From an uncultured Treponema sp. (GTDB lineage: Bacteria > Spirochaetota > Spirochaetia > Treponematales > Treponemataceae): DNA of 18,159 bases. The stretch is from NCBI GenBank assembly GCA_946611835.1, contig CAMOEE010000021.1, forward strand, positions 1 through 18,159, read 5' to 3'. Shown here one piece after another: positions 1-5,641 of the stretch. The stretch's first letter is position 1. Every line of letters begins with the position of its first letter. A model generated the notes under the pieces. That model was not told where the DNA came from, did not search any database, and was given only the letters and a program-made list of their open reading frames with translations. Made by a program: the position numbers and the translations under genes.

Positions 1-29
1 GAGTCGGTGAGCTCATCAATTGCAGTCAT
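1..29 (-). CDS. recR: Start of RecR recombination mediator (partial, 5' end only)
   Basis: Only the first nine codons are inside the window, reading M-T-A-I-D-E-L-T-D on the minus strand. RecR proteins typically begin with a similar helix ('M..I..L...'), and recR directly follows dnaX and ybaB/ebfC in many bacteria, so the assignment rests mainly on gene order. The ATG lies 9 nt after the ybaB stop codon. A GGAT sequence overlapping that stop could serve as a weak ribosome binding site, suggesting translational coupling. RecR acts with RecO/RecF to load RecA on gapped DNA. The zinc finger and Toprim domains lie outside the window, so this cannot be confirmed here. Confidence 0.6.
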
Positions 30-38
30 CAGAAAATC

Positions 39-350
39 CTACATCCCCATTCCAGGAATGTTCAGTCCGCCAAGCAAAGCCCCGGACTTTTCCTTGATTC
101 TTTCCTGAACCTTATCCATTGCCGCATGATGAGCCGCCACGATTAAATCCTGCAGCATCTGTACATCACGAGGATCAACCGCAATCGGGTCAAGTTTGAC
201 AGCCGTGACCTCAAACTTGCCGTTGAGCGTAACCTGAACGATATTTCCGCCTGAAGAACCTGTCTCGCTGATTTGAGCCAGTTCTTCCTTCATTGTGTTC
301 ATTGTTCCCTCAAGATTCTTGAGGTTTTTGACCATTTCAAATGGGTTCAT
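39..350 (-). CDS. ybaB: YbaB/EbfC family nucleoid-associated protein
   Basis: A 103-aa protein, the usual length for the YbaB/EbfC family of small dimeric DNA-binding proteins. The N-terminal helix begins MNPFEMVKNLKN. The family's central beta-strands follow ('VQVTLNGKFEVTAVKLDP', about residues 38-55), then a long helix ('LQDLIVAAHHAAMDKVQERI', about 66-85), and the protein ends in the typical Gly/Met-rich tail 'LNIPGMGM'. In Borrelia the homologue EbfC binds DNA and compacts the nucleoid. A clear AGGAG ribosome binding site sits 5 nt before the ATG. The gene follows dnaX by 35 nt with no terminator and is followed at once by recR, so all three are probably one transcript. Confidence 0.95.
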   Translation of the reverse strand: MNPFEMVKNLKNLEGTMNTMKEELAQISETGSSGGNIVQVTLNGKFEVTAVKLDPIAVDPRDVQMLQDLIVAAHHAAMDKVQERIKEKSGALLGGLNIPGMGM

Positions 351-385
351 ATTTACTCCTGTTATTTTACAAATCTATTTGGTGA

Positions 386-2524
386 CTATTCCTCATCTTC
401 GTCATCCGAGCTGCTTGCCGCAATCGCCTTTTCTGCGTTTCTTTGTGCAGCCTCATTTGCGATTTCCTGCTCGCTCTTCTTTGAGTGGCCTATTATCTGA
501 CCTTTGAATGTGTCGCACAGGATTTTTACCTGCACTGGTGCATTCTGCTCGATTGGAACTTGGGCTACAATCTGCTTAAGTGTGACTTCAAAACGAACTT
601 TTTCGCCTAAGAGATCTGAAAGAAAAGCCGAAATCTTCTGGGCATGGCTGTCAATCTGCATTTTAAGGAAGGTAGAGCTGACCTGCGTGGTGACAATTCC
701 GCCAGATTTTATCCATTCACCAGTCTGCAATAGAGAACTTCCAATCATTGGGTCTTGCATGGAAAGCTCTTTTATCGCGAGAGAGCGGAAATCTGAGGTG
801 CTTGCTGATGCCTTGCTCTGGTTCGGTGTGGCTGCCGCTGTTTGTTGAGGCGGTACAGCTCCGCCGTAGCTAAAAGATGGCTGACTTACGCTCGGAACAG
901 CATCGACTGGCGTTGGGTCCGGGGGAGCAAAATCATCTGTTGTTGTTCCCATGTCAGGCGGAACGGACTGTGCGCTAAAAAACTGAGGCTGATGGGTCTG
1001 CTGAGACGCTGCCGCCTGTGGTGTAAAAGCTACCTGTGACTGGGGAGAAGCCTGATTTGCGAAAGATTCCTGTGCCGGCCTGCTTGCGGCTTCAGAAGCG
1101 GCTGGCGGTGGTGCGAAAATATTTCTTACCGGAGCCGTACTTGTCGCTTGCGGGATGTCTCTCGGAACATCTGTAATTACCCGATTGAGATATGGATTTG
1201 CTGAAGGCTGAGAGGCACTTGCTTGTGGCTGTTGGGCTTGAGGTGCGGGCATTTGTGGCTGGGCCGGCTCGCTATGAGGCATTGAAATGAATTGCTGTGG
1301 AGGGGGATTTTGAGCCTTTGCTTGCGACAGCGGAGCATTGTGATGTGGAGCTTGCCCTCCACCAACAGCCGGAGAAGCCCCCTGCATCAGAAGAGATTTG
1401 GCTTCATCAATAGCCTTTTTGACTTCACTTGGTGAGACATACTGAGTAAGCCAGCTCAATCTTGAGAAAGCCAGTTCCAGTTCGTACCGGGGAGAGAGGG
1501 AGTAACGGATGTCACGGTAAAGCTGCAAAAGGATTGAAAGAGCCCTCTCCAGTTGAATTGGATTCCAGGTCTGCAAGACAAGCTGAGAATATCTGTCACG
1601 GGACTGCCCCAGCAAAGCTTCTTTTGTGATTCCGGCTCTAATTAATAGAAGAGAACGCAAGTAATCAGTGCAGTTTACGATAAATTGCTCGATTGAAACG
1701 CCGTTCTGCAAGAATTCATCAATTTTAAGAAGAGTTTCCTGAGTTTTGTTCTGGGCGGCGTCCTCAAAAATCGCATTGAGCCGGTCCACTCCGACAAGCC
1801 CCAGTTTGTCACGGATTTTGTCGTAGGTGATATGGTCGCCGGAAAAAGCCGCAACCTGATCAAAAAGCGTGTAAGCGTCACGAACTGAGCCGGTTGACTC
1901 ACGGGCAACCCAGTAAAGGGCTTCGTCATCAGCCTTGATGTTGATTTCTGCGGCGGCTTCAGCCAAAAGCTGCTTGACCCGTTCAATCGGAACAAGACGG
2001 AAATTGAACTGCTGACATCGTGATTTAATCGTTGCAGGAACTTTCTGAAGCTCTGTAGTTGCGAAGATAAAAATACAGTATGGTGGCGGCTCTTCGATTG
2101 TCTTCAAAAGTGCATTGAAGGCCGAAGTCGAGAGCATGTGCACCTCGTCGATAATGTAAATCTTGTATCTTGAACTCTGCGGCGGGAAGAGAACCTCGTC
2201 CTTAATCTGGCGCACGTCGTTTACGGAAGTATTTGAAGCACCGTCGATTTCGATTACATCTGTGCTTGAGCCTTTTGTGATTTCAAGACACTGCTGACAC
2301 TTCCCGCAGGGAGTGGCCGTGGGGCCGTTAGCACAGTTCAAGGCCTTGGCCAGAATTCGGGCGGTAGAAGTCTTTCCGCAGCCACGCGGTCCTGAAAAAA
2401 GATAGGCATGGGCAATTTTCTGAGATTGAATGGCATTCTTTAGCGTTTCGGCAACAAACTCCTGACCGGCAAGAGCCTCAAACGCCTGCGGGCGACGACG
2501 GGTCGCAGTAACTTCATAAGACAT
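386..2524 (-). CDS. dnaX: DNA polymerase III subunit tau/gamma (clamp loader ATPase)
   Basis: This is the clamp-loader ATPase subunit that loads the beta clamp and, as tau, couples polymerase and helicase. I start it at the ATG giving MSYEVTATRRRPQAF (712 aa), because DnaX homologues begin here and the 26 extra upstream codons look non-coding. Walker A is GPRGCGKTS (residues 45-53), the zinc-binding cysteines are C64, C73, C76 and C79, Walker B is IIDEVH (124-129), and the SRC arginine-finger motif is at 168-170. Domain III ends near residue 370. A Gln/Ala/Pro/Ser-rich low-complexity linker follows (about 380-600), then a folded C-terminal domain (about 610-700) and an acidic tail. It is longer than E. 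coli DnaX (643 aa) because of the linker. No Shine-Dalgarno precedes the ATG. Confidence 0.96.
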   Translation of the reverse strand: MSYEVTATRRRPQAFEALAGQEFVAETLKNAIQSQKIAHAYLFSGPRGCGKTSTARILAKALNCANGPTATPCGKCQQCLEITKGSSTDVIEIDGASNTSVNDVRQIKDEVLFPPQSSRYKIYIIDEVHMLSTSAFNALLKTIEEPPPYCIFIFATTELQKVPATIKSRCQQFNFRLVPIERVKQLLAEAAAEINIKADDEALYWVARESTGSVRDAYTLFDQVAAFSGDHITYDKIRDKLGLVGVDRLNAIFEDAAQNKTQETLLKIDEFLQNGVSIEQFIVNCTDYLRSLLLIRAGITKEALLGQSRDRYSQLVLQTWNPIQLERALSILLQLYRDIRYSLSPRYELELAFSRLSWLTQYVSPSEVKKAIDEAKSLLMQGASPAVGGGQAPHHNAPLSQAKAQNPPPQQFISMPHSEPAQPQMPAPQAQQPQASASQPSANPYLNRVITDVPRDIPQATSTAPVRNIFAPPPAASEAASRPAQESFANQASPQSQVAFTPQAAASQQTHQPQFFSAQSVPPDMGTTTDDFAPPDPTPVDAVPSVSQPSFSYGGAVPPQQTAAATPNQSKASASTSDFRSLAIKELSMQDPMIGSSLLQTGEWIKSGGIVTTQVSSTFLKMQIDSHAQKISAFLSDLLGEKVRFEVTLKQIVAQVPIEQNAPVQVKILCDTFKGQIIGHSKKSEQEIANEAAQRNAEKAIAASSSDDEDEE
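1407..1421 (-). other. Possible -1 recoding (or slippage) site in dnaX
   Basis: On the minus strand the codons GTC AAA AAG GCT (K369-K370) contain C-AAA-AAG. A -1 shift here would add only Gly-Tyr before a TGA, giving a product of about 372 residues that ends where domain III ends, as E. coli gamma does. The heptamer is not the strong A-AAA-AAG, because P-site re-pairing would have a first-position mismatch. Only a short 4-bp GGCT/AGCC hairpin follows, and I see no clear upstream SD-like stimulator. This is speculative. Confidence 0.2.
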
Positions 2525-2530
2525 GGAAGT

Positions 2531-2559
2531 ATAATAAACTAAATTACCTATTTTTTCAA
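2531..2559 (-). promoter_or_regulatory. dnaX promoter, sigma70-like, probably giving a leaderless mRNA
   Basis: On the minus strand there is a -35 TTGAAA (2559-2554, 5/6 consensus), a 17-nt spacer, and a -10 TATTAT (2536-2531, 5/6). Only six bases (ACTTCC) separate the -10 box from the dnaX ATG, so the expected transcription start falls on or next to the A of ATG. This agrees with the lack of any Shine-Dalgarno sequence. Confidence 0.65.
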
Positions 2560-2652
2560 TTTTTTTCCCTAATTGTTGCCGAAAACCGAGAAATTTTTCC
2601 AATAAATATATGCACGGAGAAAGTGCGGAAACCTATTGGAAAAGGAGTGTTT

Positions 2653-3576
2653 ATGGCACAAACTGAAAAAACTAATCCTCGTCGTGATTACAAAAGCTCG
2701 CTGTTCGTGAACATGTTCGGGCGCAATGTGAATGCGAAGGAGCATTTCCTTTCGCTCTACAATGCGATTCACGACACAGACTTCAAAATCGGCGAGGTCG
2801 AAATCAAGCCCGTCACGCTTGAGAATGTCGTTTACAATGACATTGAGAACGATGTCTCGATGGAGATTAACGGCAGCATCGTGGTTCTTGCGGAGCACCA
2901 GAGCACGATAAACAACAACATGCCCTTCCGGTGTCTGGAATATCTCGTAGCCCACTACAACAGGTTTTTCACGGAGAACGACAAGTACAACACGAAGGAA
3001 ATCAAGCTGCCCAGACCAGAATGTTATGTGTTCTACAACGGTGACGATGCTTTCCCGCAGGAAAAAATCATGAAACTATCGGACGCTTTCATGGAGATAA
3101 AGAAATCCTCACCTCTGAAAGTTTTGCCCGACTCGCTTTCTTTGGATATGACAGTGAAAGTCTACAACATCAACAAGAATGCAGACCATCCGATTCTTAA
3201 GAAGTGCGAGCCTCTTCTTGCCTATTCAGATTTTACGGAGTATGCTAGAGAAGGAAAGAGAAACGGAGAGAAGAATCCGCCGAAGTACGCTCTCGCAAGA
3301 TGCAAGAACGGCAATGTTCTCTCCGAATATTTCAACAACTTGAGCAAGGAGGAGCAGTCCATGATTTTTGGTGAATGGGATCAGGAAAAATTCATTCAGG
3401 TGCAAAAGCAAATCGCCGCCGAGGATGCTGCTGAAGCTACAAAAAATGCCACTGCAAAAAATTTGCTCAAAATGAATTTAGGTTCGCCCGAGCAGATTGC
3501 AACTGCGGTTTCTCTCCCTTTGGAACAAATTCTTGAGCTTAAAGAAGAGCTTTCTTGCGAAGAAGTTAACGCATAG
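2653..3576 (+). CDS. Rpn family recombination-promoting nuclease / PD-(D/E)XK transposase-like protein
   Basis: A 307-aa protein. I choose the ATG at 2653 (MAQTEKTNPRRDYKSS) because AAAGGAG lies 5 nt upstream; an in-frame ATG ten codons earlier lacks this. The N-terminal segment 'DYKSSLFVNMFGRN' is the Rpn/YhgA-type entry. The PD-(D/E)XK core appears as D67 in 'NDVSMEING' and the E81-H-Q83 pair ('VVLAEHQST'), an ExQ variant of ExK. The C-terminus has the family's helix-turn-helix-like end ('NLGSPEQIATAVSLPLEQI'). Family members are metal-dependent DNA endonucleases that promote recombination, are often multicopy, and are sometimes annotated as transposases. The gene diverges from dnaX, looks more GC-rich than its neighbours, and has no recognisable inverted repeats or target duplication. 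It appears intact. Confidence 0.85.
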   Translation: MAQTEKTNPRRDYKSSLFVNMFGRNVNAKEHFLSLYNAIHDTDFKIGEVEIKPVTLENVVYNDIENDVSMEINGSIVVLAEHQSTINNNMPFRCLEYLVAHYNRFFTENDKYNTKEIKLPRPECYVFYNGDDAFPQEKIMKLSDAFMEIKKSSPLKVLPDSLSLDMTVKVYNINKNADHPILKKCEPLLAYSDFTEYAREGKRNGEKNPPKYALARCKNGNVLSEYFNNLSKEEQSMIFGEWDQEKFIQVQKQIAAEDAAEATKNATAKNLLKMNLGSPEQIATAVSLPLEQILELKEELSCEEVNA

Positions 3577-3589
3577 CATGATATCCTGC

Positions 3590-3634
3590 GACACTGAAGT
3601 TAACCACACCAATGCAAACGGTTTCTTCGGTGTC
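3590..3634 (+). terminator. Hairpin downstream of the Rpn gene (possible weak terminator)
   Basis: GACACTGAAG (3590-3599) pairs with CTTCGGTGTC (3625-3634), 10 bp with one G-U wobble. An inner 4-bp AACC/GGTT stem caps it. It starts 14 nt after the Rpn stop codon. No uridine tract follows directly, so intrinsic termination would be weak; it may instead be an mRNA 3'-end stabiliser. Confidence 0.45.
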
Positions 3635-3670
3635 AAAGCGTGCAAAGTTTCATTTCACTCTAATAATTCC

Positions 3671-3699
3671 TCGACTTTTTCCCGCTTTTTCATTATCTT
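3671..3699 (+). promoter_or_regulatory. Candidate promoter of the ABC ATPase gene (leaderless geometry)
   Basis: A -35-like TCGACT (3671-3676, 4/6), a 17-nt spacer and a -10-like TATCTT (3694-3699, 4/6) end six bases before the ATG at 3706. No Shine-Dalgarno is present upstream of that ATG. The match is weaker than at dnaX but the spacing is identical. Confidence 0.4.
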
Positions 3700-3705
3700 T
3701 ATCTC

Positions 3706-4560
3706 ATGAATAACACGGATTTTCTTGAGATTAACGATATAACTTTTACCTACCCGGCCGTTGAGGGTGATTTGGATGAGAACGGCAAACAGATTGAGCC
3801 AAAGCCGATTTTTGAGCATTTTTCAGCCAGGCTTCCGAAAGGCTTCGTGAGCTTTGTAGGTCAGAATGGTTGCGGTAAAACAACACTTATGCTTTTGGCG
3901 AGCGGTCGTCTCACACCACAGAGCGGAACAGTCTCTCTCTTGGGGCAAAATCCTGCAAAACTGGACGATGAGCAGAAAAATCTTCTTGCTTCAGTGATTT
4001 ATCAGAACATGGAATTTGAGACCGAAGACAAAGTGAGTGAGCTTCTTTCTTATGTTTATCAGAACGGTGCCCTCAAAGGTAAGGCAAAGGCAATTCGAAA
4101 GACGACTGAGGGCGGAGATCTTCTTGGCGAGGTAATCGATGTTTTTGAGCTTAAGGATGTCCTCGATCATGCCCTAACTCATCTGAGCAAGGGCGAGATT
4201 CAGCGAGTTCTGCTTGCTTTCGGCATTTTGTACGGCAGTGCATCCCTTTTTATGGACGAGCCGCTTTTTGCCATGGAGTCGTGCCAAAAGGAAGAGGCCC
4301 TTGCCTACCTCAAGGAATATGTTCACAAAACCGGAACGACGATTTATATCTCAATGCACGAGCTTGATTTGACTAAAAAATACGCCGACACGGTTCTGCT
4401 TTTCTACCCCAACCGTGACATGGCGCTGGGAACTCCAGAAGAAGTCCTCACACGAGACGATGTTGAAAAAGCTTACGGCGTTCCCTATGCCATGCTCAAA
4501 GACCATGAAAATCTGAGCCGGGAATATCTTAATTCGCTTGCGCAGAGCCAGAAAAAATAG
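3706..4560 (+). CDS. ABC transporter ATP-binding protein
   Basis: A 284-aa nucleotide-binding subunit that would power an importer or exporter from the cytoplasmic face. It shows Walker A GQNGCGKTT (52-60), Q-loop Q100 ('VIYQN'), a modified signature LSKGE (160-164, instead of LSGGQ), Walker B 'LFMDEP' with catalytic E185, and the switch histidine H218 in 'SMHELD'. These place it nearest to the FecE/BtuD-type or ECF-type importer ATPases. An insert 'DLDENGKQIEPKP' lies between the first strand and Walker A. No permease or binding-protein gene is adjacent, so the substrate cannot be named; it probably works with membrane subunits encoded elsewhere. The start has no Shine-Dalgarno, and the next in-frame ATG is well inside the conserved fold, so 3706 is the best start. 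Confidence 0.88.
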   Translation: MNNTDFLEINDITFTYPAVEGDLDENGKQIEPKPIFEHFSARLPKGFVSFVGQNGCGKTTLMLLASGRLTPQSGTVSLLGQNPAKLDDEQKNLLASVIYQNMEFETEDKVSELLSYVYQNGALKGKAKAIRKTTEGGDLLGEVIDVFELKDVLDHALTHLSKGEIQRVLLAFGILYGSASLFMDEPLFAMESCQKEEALAYLKEYVHKTGTTIYISMHELDLTKKYADTVLLFYPNRDMALGTPEEVLTRDDVEKAYGVPYAMLKDHENLSREYLNSLAQSQKK

Positions 4561-4587
4561 GCGCAGCATAACTTACATCACGCCCTT

Positions 4588-4665
4588 CCGCCCTTCGGTA
4601 ACCCTCATTCCTACGGAACTGCTTCGCAGGGGCTACACGGCTGGGCGGCATTTTTCGGTTTTTAT
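4588..4665. other. Compact structured element (predicted three-way junction), terminator-like on the plus strand
   Basis: Nested complementary arms fill this gene-free gap: CCGCCC (4588-4593) with GGGCGG (4643-4648); GTAACCC (4598-4604) with GGGCTAC (4630-4636); and two adjacent small hairpins, TTCC-TAC-GGAA (4608-4618) and CTGC-TTC-GCAG (4619-4629). The two hairpins abut each other and the second abuts the closing stem. On the plus strand one A-C mismatch occurs in the middle stem; on the minus strand that pair is a G-U wobble, so the minus-strand RNA folds slightly better. On the plus strand it is followed by a T-rich run (4650-4665) and may terminate the ABC gene. It could also be a dispersed repeat. 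Confidence 0.5.
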
Positions 4666-4730
4666 TTGAGTTTTGTGTACACCACAGCCGGTTCAACTGC
4701 AAATGTCATTGTAGTACCTTCGATGGTTAG
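4662..4730 (-). pseudogene. Coding-like lipoprotein C-terminal tail in a shifted frame
   Basis: Directly beyond and overlapping the stop of the minus-strand lipoprotein, another frame reads L-T-I-E-G-T-T-M-T-F-A-V-E-P-A-V-V-Y-T-K-L-K and then TAA. This alternating strand pattern ending in 'YTK' is how many small treponemal lipoproteins end. It is therefore either the real C-terminus, separated by a frameshift near 4728-4736, or the remnant of the 3' end of a deleted paralogue. It has no start or ribosome binding site of its own. Confidence 0.5.
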
Positions 4731-5470
4731 AGTTTGCGATACTTTTCTTCGCCAATTGTTAAATGTGTTATGCCAGAATCTTCATCTGTCGAAATGGTTC
4801 CACCAGGAAGTTCATCACCTGAGTACTTTTTTTTAAAACTTATGCTTGTTCCGGACTTTGTGTATGTAGCTTCTATTTTTTCATCCTCAATACTTGGTTC
4901 TCGTTGGAAATCATAAAATTTAGTCACAAGATTTCTAAAATTGGCTGAGTCGCCTTTTCCTAGAATGATGACTTTATTTGTGACTGTATTTTCTGAACTT
5001 TCAATATTCAAATAAGCATAGATTTCCTCTATTTCGCCTTTATCGTATTTCCTGTCGTCATTTTCGCACGCTAGTTTATCATCAGACTCGATAGTGAACT
5101 CCATTTCTTCATTCTGAACAGTGAAGTTTAAGGTCTGGCCTGATTTTGTGTAATGGAAGTTTTCCGTGAGGTTAAATCTTTGCCTGCCGTCTTCGCTATC
5201 ATACTCCATTTGATGAATCTTATATGTTCCTGTGCCGTCTTTCTTGAAAATGACTTCCTCTACTGAACACTGCGCGTAGGGAATATCATTTTGGCCTGAG
5301 ACAGTCTTCAATTGATTGATTGCATTGATATTATAATACGTCCCTTCGAAGCCGGTGTTTGTCGTGCTTGTGCTAGTATCGTTGTCTTCGTCATTTTTGC
5401 AGGATGTAAAACCTGTAGCGAAGATTGCAAGGGCAGAAATTACTGCCAGACTTTTAATGAATTTGCTCAT
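4727..5470 (-). CDS. Lipoprotein of unknown function (lipocalin-like beta pattern)
   Basis: A 247-aa predicted lipoprotein. The start at 5470 is fixed by a strong AGGAGG six nt upstream; the 24 upstream in-frame codons are not needed. The signal peptide MSKFIKSLAVISALAIFATG is followed by lipobox F-T-S-C with acylated C24, then an Asp/Thr/Ser tether. The body is beta-rich, with 'GTYYNINAI', 'KDGTGTYKI' and 'TYTKSGTSISF' units resembling the repeated strands of small calycin/lipocalin-like treponemal lipoproteins. I cannot assign a ligand. It diverges from the two-lipoprotein unit at 5642 and shares its 171-nt control region, which includes a TA repeat inside this gene's likely promoter. Its 3' end may be frameshifted (see the tail at 4662-4730). 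Confidence 0.8.
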   Translation of the reverse strand: MSKFIKSLAVISALAIFATGFTSCKNDEDNDTSTSTTNTGFEGTYYNINAINQLKTVSGQNDIPYAQCSVEEVIFKKDGTGTYKIHQMEYDSEDGRQRFNLTENFHYTKSGQTLNFTVQNEEMEFTIESDDKLACENDDRKYDKGEIEEIYAYLNIESSENTVTNKVIILGKGDSANFRNLVTKFYDFQREPSIEDEKIEATYTKSGTSISFKKKYSGDELPGGTISTDEDSGITHLTIGEEKYRKL

Positions 5471-5562
5471 AAAGTCCTCCTTAATAACGGCCATTGTAAG
5501 TGTTTTAAAAAAGTAATCAGACCGAAAACTTAAATTTTTCAAAAGATAGTATTAAAACTGTC

Positions 5563-5590
5563 TTGATTTTTGGATAATGCTCATTATACT
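5563..5590 (+). promoter_or_regulatory. Candidate plus-strand promoter of the two-lipoprotein unit
   Basis: A -35 TTGATT (5563-5568), a 16-nt spacer and a -10 TATACT (5585-5590, 5/6) precede the gene at 5642. The expected start lies near 5597, inside the TA tract, giving a leader of about 45 nt that carries the AGGGGG ribosome binding site. The -10 box overlaps the opposing minus-strand -10 box. Confidence 0.5.
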
Positions 5591-5608
5591 ATATATATAT
5601 ATAGTCAA
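5583..5608 (-). promoter_or_regulatory. Candidate minus-strand promoter with a (TA)n spacer
   Basis: Read on the minus strand, -35 TTGACT (5608-5603, 5/6) and a perfect -10 TATAAT (5588-5583) are separated by 14 nt that consist almost entirely of the TA repeat. Fourteen is too short for good sigma70 binding; gain of one or two TA units would make 16 or 18. It would drive the 4727-5470 lipoprotein with a leader of about 100 nt. Confidence 0.5.
5590..5603. repeat. (TA)7 dinucleotide tract inside an 18-nt perfect palindrome
   Basis: Seven TA units run from 5590 to 5603. With flanking bases ACTA...TAGT the perfect palindrome covers 5588-5605. It sits between two divergent lipoprotein genes and between the -35 and -10 boxes of the minus-strand promoter. 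Confidence 0.9.
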
Positions 5609-5641
5609 TATATCCAAGTGTTTTTATCAGGGGGCCACTCA

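Noticed and set aside
1177..1995. Antisense and alternate-frame open stretches over dnaX, including a minus-strand 106-codon frame
   Set aside because: They overlap a gene with unmistakable clamp-loader motifs, have no ribosome binding sites and give low-complexity translations.
2525..2602. A longer dnaX start adding 26 residues (MEKFLGFRQQLGKK...)
   Set aside because: The extra segment lies upstream of and across the predicted promoter, has no ribosome binding site and is not part of the conserved DnaX N-terminus.
2569..3600. An insertion sequence with terminal inverted repeats around the Rpn gene
   Set aside because: I found no matching inverted repeats or target-site duplication flanking 2600-3640. 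The hairpin at 3590 is local.
5588..5605. The TA palindrome as a replication origin or DnaA site
   Set aside because: No DnaA boxes are visible nearby, and the position between divergent genes with promoter boxes explains it better.
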